Positions 50,868 through 60,357 of a DNA stretch of 64,000 bases are shown in pieces. A program made the position numbers and the translations under genes. Source of the DNA: Haematococcus lacustris (Eukaryota > Chlorophyta > Chlorophyceae > Chlamydomonadales > Haematococcaceae); assembly GCA_030144725.1 (NCBI GenBank), contig JASKMD010000031.1, positions 2,265,775-2,329,774 on the forward strand, given 5' to 3'. The notes beneath the pieces were generated by a model. The model did no database searches. It saw only the letters and a program-made list of their open reading frames with translations, and was not told the DNA's origin. The first letter of the stretch is position 1; each line of letters starts with the position of its first letter.

Positions 50868-53800
50868 ATGCTGCACGCCTATGTCGTAGCCCAGGGACCT
50901 CATGTAAATGCAAGCAGCCAACAGCGGTACCGGGATGAGACCACCGGCCATGCGCACCACTATACCCCCACCCACATGGGCAGCGTCATCGACCATCAGA
51001 ATAGGGTAATAGCCCAACTCCTCCTCATTGCGATAGGTACCTACATCCGCAACACAAGCTTCCAACACCGCCACAAACCCACAGCTACAGAATCCAAACG
51101 ATGCCTAAGACGACACCGCAAACGACTAGGCTCCTGTAGAGCCACAATACGAATCATCGGGTACAATCTAATGACGGGCCTAGACGGCACCCTAGCCGCC
51201 TCTAGCTCCCTCTGCAAGCTTTCTAACACATTCTACCTCTCCACAAATGGAGCTAAGAATGGCCGCCCATACACAGTCTACCAATACAACAGCACCCTCC
51301 ATGTCTACGGTTGCTATCAAACAACACTAGGTGAAAGTAATTGGACCACCTCCACCTTTAACCCCATAGCTGCCGCACGGGCTGTCTACGTGGCCTGGCT
51401 CTTATTAGCCGCTGGGGATGTTGAAGCTAACCCAGGTCCAGAGGTTCAGCACTTTAAGCAAGATAAAGATAGCTCCGCGTGCCAGGTATACTCCCTGAAC
51501 AATGCTGCGGGACATGAATGGGTCACCATGCAAGACATAGACAACTTTTACGAGAACAGGCTCCCTCAAATAACTGATCACTTCGAGCGTGGCGCATGGC
51601 TAATGGCAAGAGGAGTGGACGGCTACTCTGACGATGTCATTGAGATGTATTTACGCACCCATTATGGCCTTGCTGTGCAGAGCATTGCCCAACTCACCCA
51701 ACCCAGCGACTGGGCTGCTGACAAACTGGGGAACCTTGCTGGCCAGTATGGTACAAACACCTTTTTGTGCAAAAAGCCAGGCCACAGCATGGCCATGAAA
51801 TGCATTAATGGCGCATGGCACCTACTGGACTCCTTGAAAACGACAGCCACACCTCTCTTGCACGTTCCTGCTGCAACCAAGCGGATTATGCACCAACTCT
51901 TTGTCATCACGCCTAATACCCGCTCACGGGAGCAGATACGCCGGTGTGAGGAAAAGAGAATTTACCACATCATCAGCCATGCGGAACAAACATGCGACCA
52001 TGATCGCAACACTACAGAATCCGGCCTCACATATCCACAGACCCACAACCCTGCACATCCCTACATGGAAGGGCAACACGAAGAATGCTGCCTGGTACAT
52101 GCATTCAACATGGCCATGGGAAAGAAATGCATAGACTACCAGGCAGTCATCAGACACTGCAAGCAACTAGCCGATCACCTACAACATCTAGCACAAGCAG
52201 CACGAGAAGCAGGGCATACAATTCGACCCTTCAATACTGATCACATCTACCACGAGAAAGGCAAGTTCTCGTCCGACACACTGAACCACTACCTACACCG
52301 CCAACACCATGAGATGCGCACATACCTGCACCCAGCAACAACCTACCTACCAACCCACAGTATCACACCTGAGGTGATCACTACAGCAATTGCAAGCACG
52401 GGGGCGACACACACCGATGCTGTCATCTTGCTATCACACCACCATGCAACTGTCATTAAACACACACAACAAGGCTGGTACCAGCTGGACTCACTCAACC
52501 GTGTGCCCAAACCACTCTCCACACCTAACGACTGGGGACGCCTCCAAGGGAACATGCTCACCATCTGCACAGGCAACGTAAGACACACAAGGTTCGTTAG
52601 GAGAGAGATCTGGATAGCGGACCCGCTGGAGGCCACCACCGCATCAGCACTAACAGCACACTTTCAAGATCACACGATTGATCTCACCAACATAGAGGTA
52701 AGAGAGATACTCGCCCCACCGCCCGGGACCACCATGGACGCCGACAAGAACCCTACACTAGACACCAAGCGCAGCACTACAGTAGAGGACACTCCATCAC
52801 ACGAGGAACCTGCCCGGTCGCGACAGCGCCGGGACATTCCCACTGTTACCCTCCGCCCGCCAGCCCCCTCAGGTACGCCGCGTACTAATCGACCCACCAC
52901 GCGGGTCGATACCATCATTGGCCCGTCCGCTAAGCGGGTACGAGCCACCAAGGCACAACGCAACGACACGCACACACAAACCCTCATGTCCCAATACCTC
53001 CGCAAACCCACTACCGGAATCCACTCCACAAGGATCGACCCCACCATAGCCGAGACACCACAAACCACGCCGGACAATGACTCTTGCACGAGCCAACACA
53101 ATAACCCCCCAACCGAACCGCCCCAAGCAACCCACAACAGGCAACACATCACCCTCACAACCTTCAATGTCAGAGGCCTATGCAGATCTAGAAACGAGGT
53201 CCTAAACCTGGTGCACAAACATAGCCCGGACATCTTGATCCTCACTGAGACTATGACCCAACCCAAGAGCAACAAGCCTAGCTGTGGCTGGCTGAAGAGG
53301 GTGATGCCCAACTACACCGTCCACCGTCACGAAGGCCATAGTGAGGTCCTCATTGGCATCAGACACGATCTAGCTATCCAGATGCAAGTCACCATGCTGC
53401 CGCCGTGTACAGATGCGGATGTAAATACCCGATGCGTCATCCTAAGCCTCCGCCAACGGCAAAGCGAGGAACTCACACTCGTTGCCACGTACTGGCCGTC
53501 AGGGAACAATGACGACGCGATCCCATTAAGGAGAAAGATGCAAGAACACATACGAACAGCCACTGGACGCCTGCCCGGCTCACTCATCCTGGCGGGAGAC
53601 ATCAACGCCACGATGAGGGCAGAGGACCGCTCCGAACACACTGAATACCCACAAGACCACATGATGAGGGAGTTCGCCACAGAGCTGCGCCTATCCGAAG
53701 CTGACCCCGGCGACCGGGCCTGGACCTACCAGCAACCACACTGCAACAGCCGCATCGACGCCATCCTGACGCGCGACGCGAGACAAGGCCCTAGGCATCG

Positions 53801-56800
53801 CACGCACGTCGACACAAACGCGTACCTCAGCGACCACAGACCGCTCACCGCCACACTCACCACTACCAGACTGGGCATAGATCTAGCAGCCACACATCAA
53901 CCCTTAAAACACAGCCACACCATCCTTACCACCCCCATTACCAATAAGGACAGGGAAGCCTACCGCCTGGCAGTGCAACAACCCAGCTCAGGCGCTCCAC
54001 AACTGCATGCACAACTGACAGCATACCTAGCTCCCATGTACACAGATGCTACCCACTTCCTGACCACACTAGACAAGGCCAACCCACAACAACCACAACG
54101 CTTGACACTAGTGGCAGGCCTACCGGCTAGAGAAGCTGTCGACACCGCAGCCACCATGCTCACAACGCTCCTGGAAACCTGCAGGGGAACTGCCATGCAG
54201 ACATGCAACACCAAGACGTTGACCAGAGGAGGCCAGCATTACCAACGCAGGAGCATGTGCAAGATCAGACAGGCACTAGGGAAAAAGCTCAAAACCACCA
54301 GAGAACTCAGCCGGAAGGCTAGAATGTTATACAAACAAAACAGCGTCCACCCGTCTATCGACGACCTACTCCCAGAGACAGACACGATCAACGCGGAGGT
54401 AAGGGAGGCGGTGCAAGCACGCCAGGGCGACGGTACAACCGAAAATCACGTGCAAGCCGCGCTCGCCCAGCTGACCAACTCCTACCGCGACCAAATCCAC
54501 AAGCTAGATGACGACGACTCCGCACTTGCCATCGCACAAGCGCGTCTCAGAATGCAACACCTCATCAGCACCCAACCCAGAAAAGCCAACAAATACATAC
54601 TACGCCCTTCTCGCACCGACCACAAAGGCCTGCAGGCGCTAGCTGACCCTGATACCAAAACCATATGCACCGCCCCGGCCGACCTCAACCGGATTATCAC
54701 CGCCGCTTACAGACAAAAGCTCACGTCGCCGACCCCCAAAACAGGCCATTACACAAACACACAAACCAGAAACTATCCCTGGACCCGCCCCAAAGCCGTG
54801 GACCCCTTCACGTTGCACACCTGCCAAAACGTACACTGGATGCACACAGCCATCATGGACAAAGCGGGATTTCAAGAATGCATCAGCAGACTATCAGGGG
54901 GCAAAGCGCCTGGCCCAGACGGCATTGAAAACGAGATCATCAAGATGCTGCCATGGGAGATGAGGGACACCATACACCAACTGTTCATCATCATGTGGGC
55001 CACTGGCTGCACACCCACAACATGGAAAACCAGTGACACCTGCCTGCTCTACAAGGACAAGGGCCAAGAAACAGACCTCAACGCCTACAGACCTGTTGGG
55101 CTGGCCAATACCATCTACAAACTCTGGACCAGCCTCATAACCAAGGCGCTGTACGAGTATGCTGAGGCAAACGGGATGTTAAGTAACTGCCAAGCAGGCT
55201 TCCGCTCCCACAGGGACACCACACAACAGCTCCAAATGCTAGTCATGGCTCTTGAAGACGCCAAGCTAGCCAAAGTAGACATCTATGCGCTACTGGTCGA
55301 CTTCACTAGCGCCTTCAACACCACCTGCCAAGACAAACTGCTATGGATCATGCACGACCTTGGCTTCCCCACCGACGCCACCGACGCTGTAAAGGACCTA
55401 TACACGGGCGCCACAACGCGCTTCAAAACTCCCTACGGCCACACCGACCCCGTACCCGTCGACCGGGGCACCATCCAGGGCGACTCACTCTCACCCTTCC
55501 TGTTCCTCATCTACATCGAACCCCTACTGCGCTGGCTCCAAGTAGGAGCGAGGGGGTACAAATTTACATCCGACACAACCGACAGCGCCGGGCGATTTAC
55601 AATCGGCAGCATCGACTACGCAGATGACATCGCTATCCTATGCAACTCGATCAGCAACCTACGCTGTCAGGCAGACAAGCTCTCCGCCTACTCGGATTGG
55701 GGCCACCTAATCGTATCCCACAGCAAAACCCTCGCCACAGCGGCGCTCCACAAAGCGCACCAATCCGGCAGATGCAGCACCATGGCAGAAGCGGAAAAGC
55801 AAGCCCGTAGAGAACTGCAAGCCGTAACGCTACAAGGAAAGCCTGTCACCTACCTCAAACCGACCTCCCCCTTCACTTACCTTGGTGTCTTACTTACCAT
55901 GACGCTCAACTGGAAACCACAACACATAGCCATGATGACACAACTCAGACAGAAACTAGAAAGACTACGACGCTCATTCGCCAGCGCCAGACAAGCCATC
56001 CACATCATCAAAACAGCCATCATCCCCAGTCTGGCCTATAGCTTCTGCGTAGCCCCATGCACACCGGGAGACCTAGACCTCTACGACAGAGCAATTAATC
56101 AATGTATTAAGAAAAAACTCAGACTCCCACTAGGCACACCCAATGCCGTCGTCAGGGAGGACATCGACAAACTCGGCCTTGGCATCAGCTCAACCGCCAA
56201 AGAGTACCATACCAGAAACACTACAGCCCTCCTACACAGCCTCCAGTCCACAGACACCACACATGCCCACATAACCAGATGCATGCTACACAAACAAATC
56301 ACTTGGCTCTACGCTCAAGCTGCCAAGCATGGACACCGCATGCTCATTATGCTGCGACACACCCTACGAGCCAGACAACTCCTACATGCCACCACGGCGC
56401 AGCTCACTGCCACCCAGGAAGGACAAGAACTCTACCCTAAGGAAACCAAACTGCTTGGACAACTCATCACACAGAATACCAGCCCCCTTCCACTCGACAT
56501 AGTTAGTGCTTGCATGACGTGCCTCAAAAGCCTAGGCATCCAACATGCCACAGAGCTACAACACACCATCGCTGGCCATACCTACATCATATCAGGAAAG
56601 ATGCTTAAAGAGCGCTTCCACAACAAAGTCCAACAAAAGCACTATATCGCCCTCAACAGACTAACGACCATGGCGACCCAGGACAGATGCCCAACCACAA
56701 CGGAAGCGAAAGACATCGCAGCCAAACGAGACACCACCCTAGACCGGCCCGCTGCGCAAAGACTAATTAAACCATGGGCCGCGGGCCTGACGGAGCTGGC

Positions 56801-59800
56801 ACCAACCGACGTCGAGGAAGACACAAAACACCGCTACGCTGATATCAGGGCGTACGTGACTGCCAAGAAGCCCACACCGACCGAAGCGACGCACGTGACC
56901 GAACATGCAACACAACCCGCAGCCCAGGAGACCATCAAGAGTAGCTCCCGGCTGCTGAGGCGAGAGAACAGGGAAATCCAATCGCCCCCAACGAAACCAG
57001 CCCGACCCAAGGCGGGCACGAAACGGAACACTCAGGGCAGACAGATCCAAACCATCCCGAAGGATATAGTGCACACAGCTGGCCTTGACCTTCCAGGGCT
57101 CTCTAGCTGGAAGGTGGATAAAGCCTGCCGCTGTAAACCCAAGGACCTAGGCAGCATACTAGGGGCCATGTACGGCCACCAAGAGGCCATCACCAGCATA
57201 GATGGATGGCAATGGGACGGCATCAACAAAGAAAGCTACTACAAGGTGCATTGGAAGCCCACAATCATAGATAAATGGGCACTACCACTATGTGCAGAAG
57301 AAGGCTATACACCCACACACACAGAACCCATCAGCAGGGAAGACGCTAAAGACGTATGCACATGTGAGCTATGCTGGCTACCAAGAGGAGACAGCCCAAT
57401 GTGCCACAACTGCAAGAGGGCCTACCACCCAGCCTGCCTTGAGGAAGCCCACCTGTCTGGACACAAAGAACCAGGCCACTGGCTGTGCCCAATATGCAAG
57501 TTTGGCAGCAACGAGTTCAAAACGACTATGCGTCTGTCAGCGCACTCGGACCTTATACGAGTTCATTGGCGCCCCACCCTCGAACCGGCACCTCTCATCA
57601 CGGCACACCTGGACTACCTGGCGCGACGCAGTGACTATGAAGAGGAGAATAAGAGGATACAAGAAGCTAGATGCGCGCGGCCTGATACGAAACTACCAAG
57701 CCACACCCAGCAGGGACTGCCGGACCCGCACACCTGGCTACCCCGGTGCACCAACCTTCACTCGAAGGCCACCTTCCACACATACCCCATCAACCCGCAG
57801 ACGGACATCGTCGGGACGGGCAAATGCGAAACCTTCCTCCAACTACACCCCGACATGACCACCCCAGCGATGAGCTTCAGCACGGGGGAGCCCATCATGC
57901 CCAAACACGACCTAGTGCAACACGTAACGGTCCACGACGAGTCGGGCCGCACAGTAGGCCTCCTGACCAAGCAACAACACCAACACCTACATGCTTGGTT
58001 ACAACACACACCACACACACGCAACCTGGCCACAGAACTGGTGGCCCTCCTAAGGAGACGGGACACACAGAGCAGCCGCCACCCCATGAGACTGGCACAA
58101 GACAAAGCCCTCACCACCCTACACACCACACGATCCTTCACTAGCACTGTCCAAAGGTGGGCTGATCCACTTACAGTTAGGCCTGAAACTACTACCTACT
58201 GGAGCCCTGACATCAATGACACGGCCTTTGGGGCACACCACAACTGCCTATTAGTACGCCACACTGGGCTATCCACATGGAACGTACCAGCCGATGATGC
58301 GATGGCACTGAAATGCGTCAACCATGCTATACACTCAGCACACCAGGAAGAGGCCATGGCCACCATTATGCTGATCCCTGGTAAGAAGGGCATCTCTTAC
58401 CCCAAACACATTGACACCCTGAGACGCTACCCAGAGTACTGTCAGCACTTGGCCAGCATACCCCTCAACAATACCAACTGCTCCAAACTTGGCAAGCACG
58501 CCACCCTCCTCGTGTACGTCATATGGAATGAAGCAGGGCAACTACTCACCACCAAAGGCAACCCACAAGGATGGATGGCTAGCACAGCCACTGCCCTACA
58601 CCCGGACAGGGAGACACACCCTTTCCTTCGTAGACCTCACAATCAAAAACAGCCAGCCGCCCTCCCCAGTGGCCACAAACAACACCTCCGCCTCCCGCTG
58701 GACAGGGCTCTACCCACGCTGGGGCACACACGCAGCCAACACCAGCTCACGCACCACTCCACCACGCTACCGCGGATGGCCATCACCGAATGGACCACGA
58801 TAGCGTACACTGACGGCAGCTGCATTAAGACATCCGAGCCAGACCCGGCGCGCGTCGGGGCGGGGGTCTATATTCCGGAAAGCAACGCCCTACTTACCAT
58901 TGCGATGAACGACCCAGAGAACAACACCATCAACAAGGCAGAACTCACAGCGATACACGCGGCACTGAAAGCGGGGGCCAGACGCATCGCCACCGACAGC
59001 CTATGCTCTCTCTATCAGATCCGCCGAGCCCTGGCTAACCCGATGTCCCTCATTAATCATAGACACAACGACATCCTGACGGACATCGCCACCCTCATCA
59101 TCGCTAGCCCCGTCACGACCCAATTCTACAAGGTCCGGGCCCACTCGGGCATCATCAGCAACGAAGGCGCTGATGCCCTCGCTAAACACGCAGCGCTACA
59201 CCCGGAGCAGGCGAACACACTAGAGTACCACCCGACCACACCCAAGGAGAGAGGTATCTGGCTCAACCACGGGACCGATAGCGAAACCCTCGCCCCGCTG
59301 CCGGACTGCCGACAAAGCGTGCGAGCACACATGCACAGCAAGCACAAGTTAGGTCTCGCCAACCAAGACAGCATCTACTACCAGATGACCCAAGATATCA
59401 CCAAAGCCGCGGCAAAAGGAGCGGGCGAAAGAGTGATGACCGATGCGACCATCTCCATCCCCGCGCAAAGGACCGCCCTACTCTACCGTACCGGAGGACT
59501 ATACAACCAGAAACTAGCTATGCGCTGGAAGCAGGCGACAGACGACCGCTGCCCCCTCTGTGGGGAGGCCGACAGTGCCACACACCTGCTCTCGGGATGC
59601 AACGAGACCCTGCCACTCGTGCAAGAGAGGCACAACGGAGCTGGCCGCCTCATCGCCAAAGCCATCAGCAAAGGAACCCTGGGCGGATGCATCCGGTTTG
59701 CGGACACCGGCAGCTGGGAGAAAGGCGCTAGAGAAAACCTTGACCTCCCTAACGACACACTACACACCACGCTACGGGCACTCGGCATGAAACCAACAGC

Positions 59801-60197
59801 GACCAAAAACACTACCAGACCGGACATTATCATGGTGACGCCTCAAAAGAAGACGGGCCAACGCGGCAAAGCCACTAAACAAATCACCATCATAGAAATC
59901 AAATACTGTGCGGACTCGAGGTGGATGGAGCAACTGGACAAGGCCCTAAACCAACACACAAAACTGGCACACACCATGCGCAAGATAGGCCACATGGTTG
60001 AGATCAGACCAATCCTACTGGGTGTAGGCGGTATTACCTATGAAACACACACACGTCAACACCTCATAGCCCTTGGGGTCACTCAAACCAACGCCACCAA
60101 GCTACTAAACAAGCTCACGAGACATGCGGTAGAAACAGCCCACACCATTGCCAAAACAAGTTACAGACTTAGAGCTACTAGAAAGGGGGGGGGGTAG
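50868..60197 (+). CDS. Dualen polyprotein: 2A, cysteine proteases, APE, RT, PHD, RNase H, RLE
   Basis: Chosen start ATG 50868 matches the start of the 29282 copy; the frame is also open upstream to 49179 (first ATG 49200). No stop until TAG 60195. In order: basic N-terminal domain; 2A motif GDVEANPGP (51414-51440); Josephin-like motif GHSMAMKC...WHLLDSL (about 51780-51842); a second with ECCLVHAFN (52083) and HHHATVIKH...WYQLDSLN (52437-52500); APE endonuclease (TFNVRGL about 53158, LAGDIN, SRIDAIL, LSDHRPL); RT (GKAPGPDGIENEI about 54900, YADD 55617-55628); PHD finger (57363-57497); uncharacterised domain; RNase H (about 58775-59190); CCHC knuckle (about 59551); restriction-like endonuclease (RPDIIMV, IIEIKYCADSRW, about 59817-59920). 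Two endonucleases in one element define Dualen. Intact, hence possibly active. Confidence 0.92.
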   Translation: MLHAYVVAQGPHVNASSQQRYRDETTGHAHHYTPTHMGSVIDHQNRVIAQLLLIAIGTYIRNTSFQHRHKPTATESKRCLRRHRKRLGSCRATIRIIGYNLMTGLDGTLAASSSLCKLSNTFYLSTNGAKNGRPYTVYQYNSTLHVYGCYQTTLGESNWTTSTFNPIAAARAVYVAWLLLAAGDVEANPGPEVQHFKQDKDSSACQVYSLNNAAGHEWVTMQDIDNFYENRLPQITDHFERGAWLMARGVDGYSDDVIEMYLRTHYGLAVQSIAQLTQPSDWAADKLGNLAGQYGTNTFLCKKPGHSMAMKCINGAWHLLDSLKTTATPLLHVPAATKRIMHQLFVITPNTRSREQIRRCEEKRIYHIISHAEQTCDHDRNTTESGLTYPQTHNPAHPYMEGQHEECCLVHAFNMAMGKKCIDYQAVIRHCKQLADHLQHLAQAAREAGHTIRPFNTDHIYHEKGKFSSDTLNHYLHRQHHEMRTYLHPATTYLPTHSITPEVITTAIASTGATHTDAVILLSHHHATVIKHTQQGWYQLDSLNRVPKPLSTPNDWGRLQGNMLTICTGNVRHTRFVRREIWIADPLEATTASALTAHFQDHTIDLTNIEVREILAPPPGTTMDADKNPTLDTKRSTTVEDTPSHEEPARSRQRRDIPTVTLRPPAPSGTPRTNRPTTRVDTIIGPSAKRVRATKAQRNDTHTQTLMSQYLRKPTTGIHSTRIDPTIAETPQTTPDNDSCTSQHNNPPTEPPQATHNRQHITLTTFNVRGLCRSRNEVLNLVHKHSPDILILTETMTQPKSNKPSCGWLKRVMPNYTVHRHEGHSEVLIGIRHDLAIQMQVTMLPPCTDADVNTRCVILSLRQRQSEELTLVATYWPSGNNDDAIPLRRKMQEHIRTATGRLPGSLILAGDINATMRAEDRSEHTEYPQDHMMREFATELRLSEADPGDRAWTYQQPHCNSRIDAILTRDARQGPRHRTHVDTNAYLSDHRPLTATLTTTRLGIDLAATHQPLKHSHTILTTPITNKDREAYRLAVQQPSSGAPQLHAQLTAYLAPMYTDATHFLTTLDKANPQQPQRLTLVAGLPAREAVDTAATMLTTLLETCRGTAMQTCNTKTLTRGGQHYQRRSMCKIRQALGKKLKTTRELSRKARMLYKQNSVHPSIDDLLPETDTINAEVREAVQARQGDGTTENHVQAALAQLTNSYRDQIHKLDDDDSALAIAQARLRMQHLISTQPRKANKYILRPSRTDHKGLQALADPDTKTICTAPADLNRIITAAYRQKLTSPTPKTGHYTNTQTRNYPWTRPKAVDPFTLHTCQNVHWMHTAIMDKAGFQECISRLSGGKAPGPDGIENEIIKMLPWEMRDTIHQLFIIMWATGCTPTTWKTSDTCLLYKDKGQETDLNAYRPVGLANTIYKLWTSLITKALYEYAEANGMLSNCQAGFRSHRDTTQQLQMLVMALEDAKLAKVDIYALLVDFTSAFNTTCQDKLLWIMHDLGFPTDATDAVKDLYTGATTRFKTPYGHTDPVPVDRGTIQGDSLSPFLFLIYIEPLLRWLQVGARGYKFTSDTTDSAGRFTIGSIDYADDIAILCNSISNLRCQADKLSAYSDWGHLIVSHSKTLATAALHKAHQSGRCSTMAEAEKQARRELQAVTLQGKPVTYLKPTSPFTYLGVLLTMTLNWKPQHIAMMTQLRQKLERLRRSFASARQAIHIIKTAIIPSLAYSFCVAPCTPGDLDLYDRAINQCIKKKLRLPLGTPNAVVREDIDKLGLGISSTAKEYHTRNTTALLHSLQSTDTTHAHITRCMLHKQITWLYAQAAKHGHRMLIMLRHTLRARQLLHATTAQLTATQEGQELYPKETKLLGQLITQNTSPLPLDIVSACMTCLKSLGIQHATELQHTIAGHTYIISGKMLKERFHNKVQQKHYIALNRLTTMATQDRCPTTTEAKDIAAKRDTTLDRPAAQRLIKPWAAGLTELAPTDVEEDTKHRYADIRAYVTAKKPTPTEATHVTEHATQPAAQETIKSSSRLLRRENREIQSPPTKPARPKAGTKRNTQGRQIQTIPKDIVHTAGLDLPGLSSWKVDKACRCKPKDLGSILGAMYGHQEAITSIDGWQWDGINKESYYKVHWKPTIIDKWALPLCAEEGYTPTHTEPISREDAKDVCTCELCWLPRGDSPMCHNCKRAYHPACLEEAHLSGHKEPGHWLCPICKFGSNEFKTTMRLSAHSDLIRVHWRPTLEPAPLITAHLDYLARRSDYEEENKRIQEARCARPDTKLPSHTQQGLPDPHTWLPRCTNLHSKATFHTYPINPQTDIVGTGKCETFLQLHPDMTTPAMSFSTGEPIMPKHDLVQHVTVHDESGRTVGLLTKQQHQHLHAWLQHTPHTRNLATELVALLRRRDTQSSRHPMRLAQDKALTTLHTTRSFTSTVQRWADPLTVRPETTTYWSPDINDTAFGAHHNCLLVRHTGLSTWNVPADDAMALKCVNHAIHSAHQEEAMATIMLIPGKKGISYPKHIDTLRRYPEYCQHLASIPLNNTNCSKLGKHATLLVYVIWNEAGQLLTTKGNPQGWMASTATALHPDRETHPFLRRPHNQKQPAALPSGHKQHLRLPLDRALPTLGHTRSQHQLTHHSTTLPRMAITEWTTIAYTDGSCIKTSEPDPARVGAGVYIPESNALLTIAMNDPENNTINKAELTAIHAALKAGARRIATDSLCSLYQIRRALANPMSLINHRHNDILTDIATLIIASPVTTQFYKVRAHSGIISNEGADALAKHAALHPEQANTLEYHPTTPKERGIWLNHGTDSETLAPLPDCRQSVRAHMHSKHKLGLANQDSIYYQMTQDITKAAAKGAGERVMTDATISIPAQRTALLYRTGGLYNQKLAMRWKQATDDRCPLCGEADSATHLLSGCNETLPLVQERHNGAGRLIAKAISKGTLGGCIRFADTGSWEKGARENLDLPNDTLHTTLRALGMKPTATKNTTRPDIIMVTPQKKTGQRGKATKQITIIEIKYCADSRWMEQLDKALNQHTKLAHTMRKIGHMVEIRPILLGVGGITYETHTRQHLIALGVTQTNATKLLNKLTRHAVETAHTIAKTSYRLRATRKGGG
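51414..51440 (+). other. 2A-like ribosome-skipping motif GDVEANPGP
   Basis: Matches the 2A consensus D-(V/I)-E-x-N-P-G-P, preceded by a hydrophobic stretch (VYVAWLLLAAG), as is usual. Skipping between the Gly (51435-51437) and Pro (51438-51440) codons would release a 190-residue N-terminal protein from ATG 50868 and let the enzyme part start with Pro. 2A motifs are known from some non-LTR retrotransposons of trypanosomes and animals. Confidence 0.85.
57363..57497 (+). other. PHD-type zinc finger within the Dualen protein
   Basis: CELCWLPRGDSPMCHNCKRA continues to YHPAC and ends HWLCPIC, giving C-X2-C-X9-C-X2-C-X4-H-X2-C...C-X2-C with the Trp two residues before the last Cys pair, as in PHD fingers that bind histone tails. 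It lies between RT and RNase H. The truncated copy at 9904 starts just after it. A histone-targeting role is inference. Confidence 0.75.
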
Positions 60198-60311
60198 GGG
60201 GTCGGCTGCTTCTCGAGCTTGATGGTGGGAGCAGGCCTAGCCCCAGGCGGCTGCTCCTCCCTTAATGCACGCCGGTGAATACCGGCGTAGTCTTCTTCTT
60301 CTTCTTCTTCT
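60198..60311 (+). other. Dualen 3' UTR with stem-loops and CTT tail (copy 2)
   Basis: Contains GGAGCAG...CTGCTCC and CCGGT-GAAT-ACCGG stems, then a run of TTC/CTT units up to the target duplication. It corresponds to 12592-12701 and 29098-29192. Confidence 0.65.
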
Positions 60312-60323
60312 TACCTTGACGTC
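60312..60323. repeat. Right target duplication of the Dualen insertion
   Basis: TACCTTGACGTC, the same 12 bp as 49093-49104, directly after the CTT tail. Confidence 0.85.
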
Positions 60324-60357
60324 CTATTGGCAACTAGTCAACCAACTAACTCATCAC

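Larger units (their letters stand above)
49105..60311 (+). mobile_element. Dualen-type LINE, full coding length, with 5' extra sequence (Dualen copy 2)
   Basis: Flanked by the 12-bp repeat TACCTTGACGTC and ending in a CTT tail. Dualen proper starts near 50750: the 5' end is shared with 29193 and the coding region runs from 50868. The first 1.6 kb (49105-about 50750) resembles the 3' part of the transposase-linked gene at 27.0-28.5 kb, including an intron and the Pro/Ala minisatellite. It lies inside the target duplication and so moved with the element, probably because transcription began upstream of the source copy. Orientation is opposite to gene G. Confidence 0.88.

Noticed and set aside
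3890..60197. Reassignment of UAG to an amino acid in this nucleus
   Set aside because: UAG does sit in-frame in LINE-A and after Ty3 gag, but both Dualen frames end at UAG and only two mobile elements support the idea.
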